A DNA stretch of 64,000 nt from an uncultured Candidatus Actinomarina sp. (lineage in GTDB: Bacteria; Actinomycetota; Acidimicrobiia; Actinomarinales; Actinomarinaceae), in the NCBI GenBank assembly GCA_902571385.1, contig CACGBK010000003.1:24001-88000 (forward strand), in the 5' to 3' direction. This document shows, piece after piece, positions 24,798 through 33,278 of the stretch. The notes beneath the pieces were generated by a model. That model saw nothing but the letters and a program-made list of their open reading frames with translations. It did not search any database and had not been told where the DNA came from. A program made the position numbers and the translations under genes. Positions within the stretch are counted from its first letter, which is position 1. Every line of letters starts with the position of its first letter.

Positions 24798-25904
24798 ATG
24801 AAAAAATTTACTTTATTGTTTTTGTTGATATCATTAGTAGCTTGTACCTCTGCTGAAAACACAACAGATATTACTGATACAACAAGTAGTTCTACAACTG
24901 TAACAACTAATGTAGAAGAAAATACTACGACAACTTTAGAAAATACAGAAGTAGTTGAAAGCTATGTTTATGATAAAGAAAAAATGTCACCTTTTACAGG
25001 TTTAGAATTATCTCCAGAAATATGGCTAAAAAGACCCAGACGAGTAATTGCTTTTAAGATTGATAATAATTTTAATGCAAGGCCACAGTCAGGTTTACAA
25101 GAAGCTGATTCAGTTATGGAAATATTGGTAGAAGGCGGAATGACCAGATTTCTTGCTTTTTATCTTGATAAAACAAGTTCATATGTTGGACCAATCCGAT
25201 CTGCTCGACCTACTGATCCAACACTTATTAGGCCTTATGGAGGAGTGTTAGTTGTTTCTGGAGCAACAGCAGGATTAATACCTACAATTAGGGATTTAGG
25301 AGTTCCTGTCCTTGAAGAAGTCTCTGCTCCAACAATGTTTAGAATTTTAGATAGAGTTGCTCCTCATAATTTATATGCAGATACAGAACTCGTTAGAGAA
25401 TATATCGACCAAAAGGGTTTCCTGTTTAATCAAGATGTAAATCCTATATTTAGTTTTGGAAATAATCAGTCAAGTTGGTCAACAGGAGCCAATAGAGTGA
25501 CTCTAAAATATAGTGATTTTACAACAGTTATTTGGAAATTTGATAATGAAGAATATAATCGTTTCATTATTGATGGTTATTCCTCTGAAGATGAAGCAGT
25601 TGCACATAATTTCATTACAAGAGATGGTTACTCAGACATCTTAAAATCACCCACAGTAGTCGTAATACAAGGTCCACTTTATAATGATGAGGCTACAACT
25701 CTTCCAAGTGTTTTAACAGTTGGTGTAGGACCATTAACTATTTTTCATGATGGTAATTATGTTGAAGGAACTTGGAGAAGAAATGATATTACTGATCCGT
25801 TTGAATTTCTTGATACAAACCAAAATAAAATAGAAGTACCTCCAAGTAAACAATGGATTCATTTATTACCTTTAAATGGTGAAATAATTATCGCTGATAA
25901 TTAA
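24798..25904 (+). CDS. DUF3048 (YerB-like) lipoprotein
   Basis: 368 residues. The signal peptide ends LLISLVACTSAEN with lipidated Cys16, followed by a Thr-rich linker (about 20-50). The DUF3048 N-terminal domain is clear: RVIAFKIDNNFNARPQSGLQ, VEGGMTRFLAFYLDK, GPIRSARPTDPTLIRP and ATAGLIPTIRDLGVPV. The C-terminal part includes GTWRRNDITDPFEF. Such proteins are surface-located; function unknown. It shares about the whole domain with the next gene, a likely tandem duplicate. Confidence 0.9.
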   Translation: MKKFTLLFLLISLVACTSAENTTDITDTTSSSTTVTTNVEENTTTTLENTEVVESYVYDKEKMSPFTGLELSPEIWLKRPRRVIAFKIDNNFNARPQSGLQEADSVMEILVEGGMTRFLAFYLDKTSSYVGPIRSARPTDPTLIRPYGGVLVVSGATAGLIPTIRDLGVPVLEEVSAPTMFRILDRVAPHNLYADTELVREYIDQKGFLFNQDVNPIFSFGNNQSSWSTGANRVTLKYSDFTTVIWKFDNEEYNRFIIDGYSSEDEAVAHNFITRDGYSDILKSPTVVVIQGPLYNDEATTLPSVLTVGVGPLTIFHDGNYVEGTWRRNDITDPFEFLDTNQNKIEVPPSKQWIHLLPLNGEIIIADN

Positions 25905-25960
25905 TTTCTATTAATAAATACCTAAATATTTATTTACTAAAATAATATCTAGGGTTGTGT

Positions 25961-27709
25961 ATGGAAAAAAATTTACATAAAAATTTATATTCTAAAAGAA
26001 ACATAAAACCCTCGTATCCCAAAATCAACAGAGATATTGAACCTACCTCAATAGAGTCAGATTTAATCGAAATTGATGACCTTCTTCTTGTTACGAGTGG
26101 AAATGATAACACTTACAAACGATACATAATTTCTACTGTTGCCGTTTTTGGTTTAATTATTTCATTTTTTATTTCTACGAATAATTTACAAAACTCAGAT
26201 CAATCGTTAGTTTCTGAAATTGTTACTGAATCTAATATACCTTTATCATCAACTACATCGACTACTCTTGTAGTAACATCCACTTCTTCAAGTACAACTA
26301 CTTCATCAACTACAACATCATTACCTATTAAAGTATTGTCTTTACAAGATGCACAGAATCAACTTTATAAATTGGGTTTATATATTGGTGATATAGATGG
26401 CATTCTTGGAATTGAAACTAAAAATGCCATTAAAGAATTTCAAAAATTATCGGGGCTTGTAGTTGATGGAATTTTAGGACCTAAGACAAAGTCTGCATTA
26501 GAAAAAGGTGAAGATTCATACGTTTCAATTGGTAATCAGCCAATATCTTCAACTGCTAGCAATTCAGCGTTAGATTTAAGAAACTATAATCCAAATGCAA
26601 TATGTATTGTTGGTTATGTTAATGATATGCAAATTTGGGTCCCAGATCCTTGCTTTTATCCAGTATTTGTATTTAGGTATGGTCAAACTGCACAAGTAAA
26701 TTCTCAAGCAGAACTTGATGCGTATTTAAATCAAAATTGGTCACGTACTAAAGAAAAAACATATAATTCACTTGGTGAGGTATCAACACAAAACTATTTA
26801 CCAGGAATAAACTCACCCGTTAACGGACTTCCAATGTCACCAAATTCAAATAATTCAATAGTTATTGGGATAAAAAATGATAATAACGTTAGGGCACGTC
26901 CACAATCCGGACCACAAAATGCCGATGCGGTATTTGAAGTTTTAGTCGAAGGAGGAATGACAAGATTTATTAATATTTTTTATCAAAGTGATATTTCATA
27001 TCACGGACCTATTAGATCAGCTAGGCCGACTGATCCTACTGTTTTACGACCATTGGGTGGTGTATTGGTAGCAAGTGGTGCAACTGGTGGATTAATACCT
27101 GAAATAAATGATATGGGTGTTCCAGTTATTACTGATAGAAGACCTGATTATTTTAGGATTTCATCAAGGAAAGCACCTCACAATTTGTATGCCGATACAC
27201 AGAAATTAAAATCAACAGCGGTATCCAAAGGGTATAAAAAAGTTAATACTCCACAACCATTATTTCCTTGGGGGGATCCAACTTTTAATAATTGGCAGAC
27301 AAACTCTTTTTTAACATTGCCTTTTTCTGGATACACAGAAACAACTTGGACATGGAATGGCTCAACATATTTAAGAACATATTATGATGCTTACCAAAAT
27401 CAAAAATACGACAATATTCATTATTGGTCAGATGAAAATGGAAACACGGGACAAATATCTTTTGATACTGTTATTGCTTTATTTTGTGAGCCATATGTAC
27501 ATCCCTTGCAACTTCCTTCTGTAAAAACTGTTGGTGAGGGTAGAGCGATACTTTTACACGGCGGAAAAATGATTGATGCTAAGTGGAAGAGAGGTTCTAA
27601 TTTAGATCCTTTCCATATTTTCGACAGTAACAACAACATATTGTATGTTCCAAAGGGTAAAGTATGGATTTCTCTGGTACCAAATACAAAATCGCCTTCT
27701 TTTGGGTAA
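25961..27709 (+). CDS. Membrane-anchored DUF3048 protein with peptidoglycan-binding domain
   Basis: 582 residues. Residues 1-45 are cytoplasmic, about 47-65 form a single membrane helix (TVAVFGLIISFFIS), about 80-125 is a Ser/Thr linker, about 128-185 a PF01471 peptidoglycan-binding domain (DAQNQLYKLGLYIGDIDGIL, then VVDGILGPKTKSALEKG), and about 290-580 DUF3048 (VIGIKNDNNVRARPQSGPQ; GPIRSARPTDPTVLRPLGG). So the shared DUF3048 domain is fixed to both membrane and wall. The ATG at 25961 is preferred to a TTG two codons earlier. Confidence 0.9.
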   Translation: MEKNLHKNLYSKRNIKPSYPKINRDIEPTSIESDLIEIDDLLLVTSGNDNTYKRYIISTVAVFGLIISFFISTNNLQNSDQSLVSEIVTESNIPLSSTTSTTLVVTSTSSSTTTSSTTTSLPIKVLSLQDAQNQLYKLGLYIGDIDGILGIETKNAIKEFQKLSGLVVDGILGPKTKSALEKGEDSYVSIGNQPISSTASNSALDLRNYNPNAICIVGYVNDMQIWVPDPCFYPVFVFRYGQTAQVNSQAELDAYLNQNWSRTKEKTYNSLGEVSTQNYLPGINSPVNGLPMSPNSNNSIVIGIKNDNNVRARPQSGPQNADAVFEVLVEGGMTRFINIFYQSDISYHGPIRSARPTDPTVLRPLGGVLVASGATGGLIPEINDMGVPVITDRRPDYFRISSRKAPHNLYADTQKLKSTAVSKGYKKVNTPQPLFPWGDPTFNNWQTNSFLTLPFSGYTETTWTWNGSTYLRTYYDAYQNQKYDNIHYWSDENGNTGQISFDTVIALFCEPYVHPLQLPSVKTVGEGRAILLHGGKMIDAKWKRGSNLDPFHIFDSNNNILYVPKGKVWISLVPNTKSPSFG

Positions 27710-27714
27710 ATAGC

Positions 27715-27818
27715 TTTACTTTTAAGAAAAGTTCATGGTAATCTAAGAGTGCGTTTCAATTAAGTGTGATACGCAGCCCTGTTGGGAAGCCTCCTTTTTG
27801 GGGGCTTCCGTTTTTTTT
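27715..27818 (+). ncRNA. Candidate small RNA: promoter, hairpin, terminator
   Basis: TTTACT (27715-27720) and TAATCT (27739-27744), spaced 18 bases, look like -35 and -10 elements. Seven bases downstream begins a hairpin GCGT/ACGC extended by TCA/TGA across one T-T mismatch (27751-27774). A 10-nt linker precedes a strong terminator (27785-27809) and an eight-T run. The transcript would be about 67 nt. Alternatively it is only the 3' end of the DUF3048 message. Confidence 0.4.
27785..27818 (+). terminator. Rho-independent terminator
   Basis: Ten-pair stem GGAAGCCTCC/GGGGGCTTCC (one T-G pair), TTTTT loop, then G and eight T. The T run ends at the last codon of the convergent oxidoreductase gene. 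Confidence 0.85.
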
Positions 27819-28758
27819 AGATCTTTTCTGATAAGATTTCAAGGCTGTTACCCCAGACAATATCCGGAATATAAGCAATAATATATGAACAATCGACAGA
27901 TTTAAATTCATCAACAGTATTAAATACCTTCTCTTGAGTTCCTACGAGAGGTTTATCTATGTACATTTCTTTTGGTATTCCTGTGACAGTTGAAATTTTT
28001 TCGATTTTATTCTCTAAATCTTTTTGATTTTCTCCGATGATTACATTTGTATGCAATGTTTTTTTAATACTTGAATAATCTCTTTCTTGCTGTTCACAAT
28101 GGTTTTTAAGAATTTCTGATTTATGAATAAATCCATCTACATCAACATCCCAATTTCCATAATCACCATACTTTGCAAGTAATTTGAGTGTCACTTTTTC
28201 TCCACCTCCACAAACCCAAAGAGGGGGATATGGTTTTTGTAATGGTTTCGGTTGATTGATTGCGTTTTTTATAGAATAAAATTCACCTTCAAATGTAGCT
28301 TTTTCTTCTGTGTTCATTGCTATATAAATTTGTAATGCCTCTTCCAACATTTTTAATCGGATACCTGCGGATGGATATTCATAACCGTAAGCTTTATATT
28401 CTTGGTCATACCAACCAGCACCTATAGCAAACTCCAATCTACCTCCGGACATAGAATCTATTGTCGATGCAACTTTTGTTAAATATGCTGGATTTCTGTA
28501 GGAGTTACAAGTACACATTTGTCCGATTCTAACTTTTTCTGTTACTTGAGATAAAGCTGCCATTAAGGACCAACATTCAAATGTAGGATCTTGTGTAGGT
28601 GAAGGAACTGTATGAAAGTGGTCATAAACCCATACTGATTCATAATTTAAATCTTCAATGTCTTTAGATGCTTCCAATATAGTATCCCACTGTTTCTCTG
28701 GAGAAATACCATGTAAGTCCATTCTCCAACCTTGTGGAATCATTGCACCAATTTTCAT
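27817..28758 (-). CDS. F420-dependent-type LLM class (luciferase-like) oxidoreductase
   Basis: 313 residues of luciferase-like TIM barrel. Segments typical of the group are MKIGAMIPQGWRMDL, YESVWVYDHFHTVP, VRIGQMCTCNSYRNPAYLTKVAST, SGGRLEFAIGAGWYDQEYKAYGY and PLWVCGGGEKVTLKLLAKYGD. In actinobacteria this type usually uses coenzyme F420, but FMN cannot be excluded and no F420 genes are in the window. Substrate unknown. It overlaps the upstream gene as ATGA. Confidence 0.88.
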   Translation of the reverse strand: MKIGAMIPQGWRMDLHGISPEKQWDTILEASKDIEDLNYESVWVYDHFHTVPSPTQDPTFECWSLMAALSQVTEKVRIGQMCTCNSYRNPAYLTKVASTIDSMSGGRLEFAIGAGWYDQEYKAYGYEYPSAGIRLKMLEEALQIYIAMNTEEKATFEGEFYSIKNAINQPKPLQKPYPPLWVCGGGEKVTLKLLAKYGDYGNWDVDVDGFIHKSEILKNHCEQQERDYSSIKKTLHTNVIIGENQKDLENKIEKISTVTGIPKEMYIDKPLVGTQEKVFNTVDEFKSVDCSYIIAYIPDIVWGNSLEILSEKI

Positions 28759-29123
28759 TCTCTATTCATCCTTTTTAGAAGCCTAAGTAAATCATCAATA
28801 TTTTCTCTTTTGGGGTAATTTTTTAAAATAATAATTAAATATATTAATAAACTTATCAAAAAAGTAAGTGAAATCGCTGATGATATTAATAAAATAAAAG
28901 CCTTCTCCCGACAAGGTCTCCAATCACTTTTTAATTCATCAGGTACATTGTTTATATCATTTATTGTTAGTACAGAAAATAAATCACCACAATCTACTTC
29001 TATATTTCTGTATTCCTGGAAAGAAATTACGTTGTATTCAATTGTTACTGTTGAGAAGATATTGACAATAACTGTCAGAATAAGAAGCATAATTAACCGA
29101 ATTGGTAATTTTAAATTAAACAT
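28755..29123 (-). CDS. Two-helix membrane protein, unknown function
   Basis: 122 residues: helix at about 8-27, an external-looking loop of about 50 residues with two Cys (VDCGDLF and WRPCREK) that could pair, a second helix at about 72-98, and a basic tail. The ATGA overlap with the oxidoreductase gene suggests co-translation. It diverges from the gene at 29145 with 21 bases between starts. Confidence 0.6.
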   Translation of the reverse strand: MFNLKLPIRLIMLLILTVIVNIFSTVTIEYNVISFQEYRNIEVDCGDLFSVLTINDINNVPDELKSDWRPCREKAFILLISSAISLTFLISLLIYLIIILKNYPKRENIDDLLRLLKRMNRE

Positions 29124-29131
29124 AATCTATA

Positions 29132-29137
29132 TAAACT
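29132..29137 (+). promoter_or_regulatory. -10 element for the 29145 gene
   Basis: TAAACT, seven bases before the ATG at 29145, within a TATATAAA stretch also serving the divergent gene at 29123. Confidence 0.35.
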
Positions 29138-29144
29138 TTAACCA

Positions 29145-29720
29145 ATGGAGAAAATTACAATTTACAAAGATCAATTATCACGAATGAGATCTATGAATAG
29201 ATATTATCACGATCAATTTTTGATAGATGTGAGAGTACTTTTCGTATTAAACACTATTTTTATTTTTTTATCATTAGGTAACTCAAATGCTCTTTATCTA
29301 TTACCATTGATTTCCTTATTTGGATCAGTAATATTAAGCTTTCATGCTTATTTCTTGATTTTTTCACGACAATACACACAATTTATTGAGGAAAGAATTA
29401 ATCAAGAATTTAATGAAGATATATTAATTGCTCATGAATTAGAAAATGAGTATTTCTTTCCAATTAATCAAAAGAAAATTGTTGTAGCTGTTCTTAACAA
29501 AGGGTTTACTTGGTTTAGTTTTGTAACTTTATTCATTACATTTTATGGTGTATCAACTTTCGCGTGGTCAATCTATCAGATTGTAAATAATGAAATGAAT
29601 ATAAATTTTGTATATTTTATACTTCTAGTTACCTTAGTTACACTATCTGTAGGGTTTTGGTGGTTCCTTTCAGGTACTGGTGAAAAAAGATTAGAAAGAA
29701 TATTTAAAAAATATGGATAA
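29145..29720 (+). CDS. Four-helix membrane protein, unknown function
   Basis: 191 residues with hydrophobic segments at about 30-48, 50-72, 115-142 and 155-175 and charged ends (YKDQLSRMRSMNRYYHDQF; EKRLERIFKKYG). A loop with ERINQEFNEDILIAHELENEY lies between the helix pairs. No family recognised. It overlaps the thioesterase gene by eight bases. Confidence 0.6.
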   Translation: MEKITIYKDQLSRMRSMNRYYHDQFLIDVRVLFVLNTIFIFLSLGNSNALYLLPLISLFGSVILSFHAYFLIFSRQYTQFIEERINQEFNEDILIAHELENEYFFPINQKKIVVAVLNKGFTWFSFVTLFITFYGVSTFAWSIYQIVNNEMNINFVYFILLVTLVTLSVGFWWFLSGTGEKRLERIFKKYG

Positions 29721-30096
29721 TAAAAATTTTCTTGATGGAACTTTTGATCCATTTATAGGTCATGAAATAATCGAAATAAAAGAAAATTATGTAAAGAGTT
29801 CACTCGAAGTAAAAGATTTTCATAAACAACCAATGGGTATGGTTCATGGAGGTGTCATCGACACAATGGCAGAGGCTGCAATATCTTATGCAGCATATTT
29901 TACTCAAGCAGGTACATGGGTGGGAGTCAATAACAACACAGATTTTATTAAAGGAATAACTGAAGGAATAATTATTTGTGAAGCGACACCAATAAAGTTA
30001 GGTAAGCGTTCACAAATATGGGAAGCGAAGCTTTATAATAACGATGTTGAATGTGCTCGTTCAACCGTAAGATTAACTAATATTGATAGATCATGA
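29713..30096 (+). CDS. Hotdog-fold thioesterase (PaaI family)
   Basis: 127 residues. The motif QPMGMVHGGVIDTMAEAAISYA is the hotdog-helix signature of the PaaI/YbdB group (HGG and the catalytic Asp/Glu on the helix), and WVGVNNNTDFIKGI follows. It hydrolyses acyl-CoA thioesters; the acyl group is unknown. Its stop overlaps the next start as ATGA. Confidence 0.85.
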   Translation: MDNKNFLDGTFDPFIGHEIIEIKENYVKSSLEVKDFHKQPMGMVHGGVIDTMAEAAISYAAYFTQAGTWVGVNNNTDFIKGITEGIIICEATPIKLGKRSQIWEAKLYNNDVECARSTVRLTNIDRS

Positions 30097-30716
30097 AAAA
30101 ACAATTTATATTGGTTATGTTATTATTAAGTTTCTGCGGTGGAGAAGCCGTTGAAAATGAAATTGTAGAAACAACGGAGGTAACAGATATGACTTACGAT
30201 AAAACTTATACATCACCACCAGAAATGACGATTGATGTTAATTCAAAATATACAGCAGAGCTTGAAACATCACTTGGAAATATTACTATTGAACTTTTTA
30301 CTGAATCATCTCCCATTACCGTCAACAATTTTGTAAATCTTTCAAATGATGGTTACTACAATGATGTAATTTTTCATCGTGTAATAAAAGGTTTTATGAT
30401 TCAAGGTGGTGATCCAAGTGGAACTGGTCATGGGGGTATGGGTAAGTATCCTGGTTATGATTTCGAAGATGAGCTTAATAATCCAATGCAATACGAAAAA
30501 GGTATTTTAGCGATGGCTAATAGAGGTCCAAATACTAATGGAAGTCAGTTTTTTATAATGCATGAGAATTATCCTTTACCATATCAATACACAATCTTTG
30601 GTAAGGTATTAAGTGGCCTCGATGTAGTTGATGCTATAGGTAACGTTCAAACTGGTGAAAACGATAAACCAAATGAGGATGTCGTGATTTTAAATATTAA
30701 AATTTCAAGCGGTTAA
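30093..30716 (+). CDS. Cyclophilin-type peptidyl-prolyl isomerase, lipoprotein
   Basis: 207 residues. The signal peptide ends LLLSFCGGEAVEN with lipidated Cys14, then a short acidic linker and a complete cyclophilin domain from about residue 50: VIFHRVIKGFMIQGGDPSGTG, GILAMANRGPNTNGSQFFIM and YTIFGKVLSGLDVVDAI. It should speed folding of exported proteins at the cell surface. Its 3' end overlaps the convergent gene by 20 bases. Confidence 0.93.
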   Translation: MKKQFILVMLLLSFCGGEAVENEIVETTEVTDMTYDKTYTSPPEMTIDVNSKYTAELETSLGNITIELFTESSPITVNNFVNLSNDGYYNDVIFHRVIKGFMIQGGDPSGTGHGGMGKYPGYDFEDELNNPMQYEKGILAMANRGPNTNGSQFFIMHENYPLPYQYTIFGKVLSGLDVVDAIGNVQTGENDKPNEDVVILNIKISSG

Positions 30717-31269
30717 GTACCTTTAAAGCCTTATTTGTTAAAATTCCACCAGCTAAACCTTTATTTGAGTTTTTCATATAAGCTTGATTGAAACATTCTT
30801 TAGTTAAGTTTTTTATATACGACTCTTTGTATTTAGTTTCATCTGATAATTTTTTAGATATATTCTCTCCAAAATCTCTTTGCATTTTGACATACAAAAG
30901 TGAATAGATTGATAGCAACTCATCACGATTTGAATAAAGTTTTTTATTTATTAATTTCGTTAAATCTTTAATTTTGAAAGATGGACTATAGATAGATTGA
31001 AATTTGTCATATTTTTTTTGGTCAAGAGATATATTTTTGTCTATAAGTTTTAAGCTTGTCTTTACAAGATTGTGTATATTAATTTTTCTTAAATCAGTTG
31101 AGTTTATATGTAGAGATTTAGATATATTACTTATTGATATATTGCTACAAATTAATTGATATTTATTTAAAGGTTTAAATTCAAGTGTTACAATTTGATC
31201 TTTAATTACGTTGTTGAATAAAACAGTTATTTGATTTTTATCAAATTTAATATCTGTATTTTTCTTCAT
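30697..31269 (-). CDS. Lys/Ile-rich protein, unknown function
   Basis: 190 residues, strongly basic, rich in Lys, Ile, Asn and Ser, with no membrane segment or signal peptide. The C-terminal GLAGGILTNKALKVLNRLKF is the most distinctive part. The first 60 residues look like beta strands, the rest helical. No family recognised. The third-position AT bias is like the neighbours, so transfer is not indicated. It stands alone between convergent and divergent neighbours. Confidence 0.6.
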   Translation of the reverse strand: MKKNTDIKFDKNQITVLFNNVIKDQIVTLEFKPLNKYQLICSNISISNISKSLHINSTDLRKINIHNLVKTSLKLIDKNISLDQKKYDKFQSIYSPSFKIKDLTKLINKKLYSNRDELLSIYSLLYVKMQRDFGENISKKLSDETKYKESYIKNLTKECFNQAYMKNSNKGLAGGILTNKALKVLNRLKF

Positions 31270-31330
31270 ATATTTATTAAAACAGATGTTAATAAAATTT
31301 ATAGTTTCTTAGGTAGAATATATTCGTAAT

Positions 31331-31336
31331 TAATAT
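31331..31336 (+). promoter_or_regulatory. -10 element, leaderless promoter of thrS
   Basis: TAATAT, nine bases before the ATG at 31346; a second candidate TATACA lies at 31334-31339. Confidence 0.4.
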
Positions 31337-31345
31337 ACAAATATA

Positions 31346-32326
31346 ATGATAAAGATAACTCTTCCAGATAAGTCAGTCAAAGAATTTGATTCAGAAATTG
31401 ATGGAGTAGGAATAGCTAAATCTATAAGTAATAGTTTGGCAAAAAGTGCGGTTTGTATTGACGTTAATGGAGAATTAAAAGATTTATCTTATGTCATTAA
31501 AGAAGACTCCAAATGTAAAATTTATACAAAACAAGACCAATATGCATTAGATACATTAAGACATTCCACTGCCCATGTTCTTGCTCAAGCGGTACTAAAT
31601 CTATTTCCTGGTACTGAATTCGCAGTAGGACCGCATATAGAAGATGGCTTTTATTATGATTTTATGTTTAAAGAAAATATTAAAGAGAGTGACCTTTCAT
31701 CAATTGAAAATGAAATGAGAAGAATTAATAAAGCAAATCAACTTTTTATACGTGAAGAAATATCAATTAATGATGCAAAAAATAAGTTCTTAAAACAGCA
31801 ATTTAAACAGGAATTAATTTCTACTGCTGATCCTTCTGAGGGTGTCGAGGGGGATAATATATCAATTTACAAGAATGATCACTTCGCAGATCTTTGTAGA
31901 GGACCGCATGTTTCAAGTACAAGCCAAATAAACCATTTTAAGTTAACTAAATTAGCTGGGGCTTATTGGCGTGGGATAGAAACAAATCCTCAACTTCAAA
32001 GAATTTATGGTACTGCTTGGTTCTCTAAAGAAGATTTAGATAATTATTTAGCACGTCAAAAAGAAGCTGAAAAAAGAGATCATAGAAAACTAGGTAATGA
32101 GTTAAATTTGTTTGTTAATACAGAAGAATTAGGGCCAGGTCAGTTTTTATGGAAACCTAAAGGGTCAATCCTAAGACAAAATATTGAAGATTATTCAAAA
32201 AAAGCTCATGCAGATAATGGTTATGAATATGCATACACTCCTCACATTGGACGTTCAGTCCTTTGGGAAACTTCTGGACATCTTGATTATTACAAAGAAG
32301 GAATGTACCCACCATTGAAAAAATGA
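31346..32326 (+). CDS. thrS: Threonyl-tRNA synthetase, N-terminal part (frame broken at 32318-32326)
   Basis: 326 residues covering the TGS domain (1-60), the editing domain with its zinc-type motif HSTAHVLAQAV, and the beginning of the catalytic domain (LGPGQFLWKPKGSILRQ; GRSVLWETSGHLDYY). The frame stops at TGA directly after a run of six A (32318-32323), within the segment that in other ThrRS leads to EYYLKPMNCPFH. That segment continues in the next frame, so one base too many (or too few by two) separates the halves. It is most probably an assembly or sequencing error, as the enzyme is essential and both halves are otherwise intact. Confidence 0.9.
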   Translation: MIKITLPDKSVKEFDSEIDGVGIAKSISNSLAKSAVCIDVNGELKDLSYVIKEDSKCKIYTKQDQYALDTLRHSTAHVLAQAVLNLFPGTEFAVGPHIEDGFYYDFMFKENIKESDLSSIENEMRRINKANQLFIREEISINDAKNKFLKQQFKQELISTADPSEGVEGDNISIYKNDHFADLCRGPHVSSTSQINHFKLTKLAGAYWRGIETNPQLQRIYGTAWFSKEDLDNYLARQKEAEKRDHRKLGNELNLFVNTEELGPGQFLWKPKGSILRQNIEDYSKKAHADNGYEYAYTPHIGRSVLWETSGHLDYYKEGMYPPLKK

Positions 32327-33278
32327 AGATAATGAAGATGATGAATACTACTTAAAGCCAATGAATTGCCCTTTTCATATTTTAATTTATAAAAGTGACA
32401 TACGATCATACAAAGAATTACCATTACGATTTTTTGAACTGGGTTCTGTTTATAGATACGAAAAGACCGGAGTCCTGCATGGACTGTTAAGAGCAAGAGG
32501 ATTCACACAAGATGATGCACATATTTTTTGTACTAATGATCAAATTGAAGATGAGATCCTAAATCTCTTAACATTTTCAATAAAACTACTAAATGCCTTT
32601 GGATTTGATTCAATTGAAGCTGATTTATCAACTCGACCAGAAAAATCTATTGGAAATGATGACGACTGGGTTAAGGCAACAAATAGTTTGGCTTCAGCAT
32701 TAGATGATCAGAATATATCTTATGTAACTGCTCACGGGGAAGGAGCTTTTTATGGACCAAAAATAGATCTTCACGTAAAGGATGCGATAGGTAGAAGATG
32801 GCAATTATCAACCATACAAGTGGATTTTTCACAACCAGACAACTTTGATTTGCAATATGTAGATTCAAATAATAAACGAGTTAGACCAGTCATGATACAT
32901 AGAGCATTGTTGGGCTCTATAGAAAGATTTACTGGAATATTAATTGAAAATTATGCTGGACATTTTCCAGGTTGGCTTGCCCCAGTTCAAGTAAAAATAT
33001 TGACAATCGGTGAAGTTTCGAATTATGTAAGAGAAATAGTAAAATTATTGAAAAATGTGCGTCTTGAAATTGATGATAGATCTATACGCTTAGGCGAAAA
33101 AATTCACGATTCAACAAAAGAAAAAGTACCAGTATCAATAATCATTGGAGAAAAGGATGTTAGTTTGGGAACAATGGCGTTAAATATTCATAATCAAGAT
33201 AACCAAAAAGATATCAAGCTAGAAGATGGAATTAAACAAATTAAAAATGTTATAAAAGTTCCGAAGTTTAACCTCTAA
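32319..33278 (+). CDS. thrS: Threonyl-tRNA synthetase, C-terminal part (continues after the frameshift)
   Basis: The frame is open from 32319 and carries YYLKPMNCPFHILIYKSDI (motif 2 lead-in with the zinc Cys), RYEKTGVLHGLLRARGFTQDDAHIF (motif 2), GEGAFYGPKIDLHVKDAIGR, and HRALLGSIERF with motif 3, then the anticodon-binding domain to the stop. The first ATG in frame, at 32361, would not give a functional enzyme alone. No key residue is missing, which argues against gene decay. The stop overlaps the next start as TAATG. Confidence 0.9.
   Translation, partial: KNEDNEDDEYYLKPMNCPFHILIYKSDIRSYKELPLRFFELGSVYRYEKTGVLHGLLRARGFTQDDAHIFCTNDQIEDEILNLLTFSIKLLNAFGFDSIEADLSTRPEKSIGNDDDWVKATNSLASALDDQNISYVTAHGEGAFYGPKIDLHVKDAIGRRWQLSTIQVDFSQPDNFDLQYVDSNNKRVRPVMIHRALLGSIERFTGILIENYAGHFPGWLAPVQVKILTIGEVSNYVREIVKLLKNVRLEIDDRSIRLGEKIHDSTKEKVPVSIIIGEKDVSLGTMALNIHNQDNQKDIKLEDGIKQIKNVIKVPKFNL

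Noticed and set aside
32318..32330. Programmed frameshift in thrS
   Set aside because: The A6 run before TGA is a typical indel site; no prfB-like CUU-UGA, no upstream Shine-Dalgarno stimulator. Kept only as a second option.
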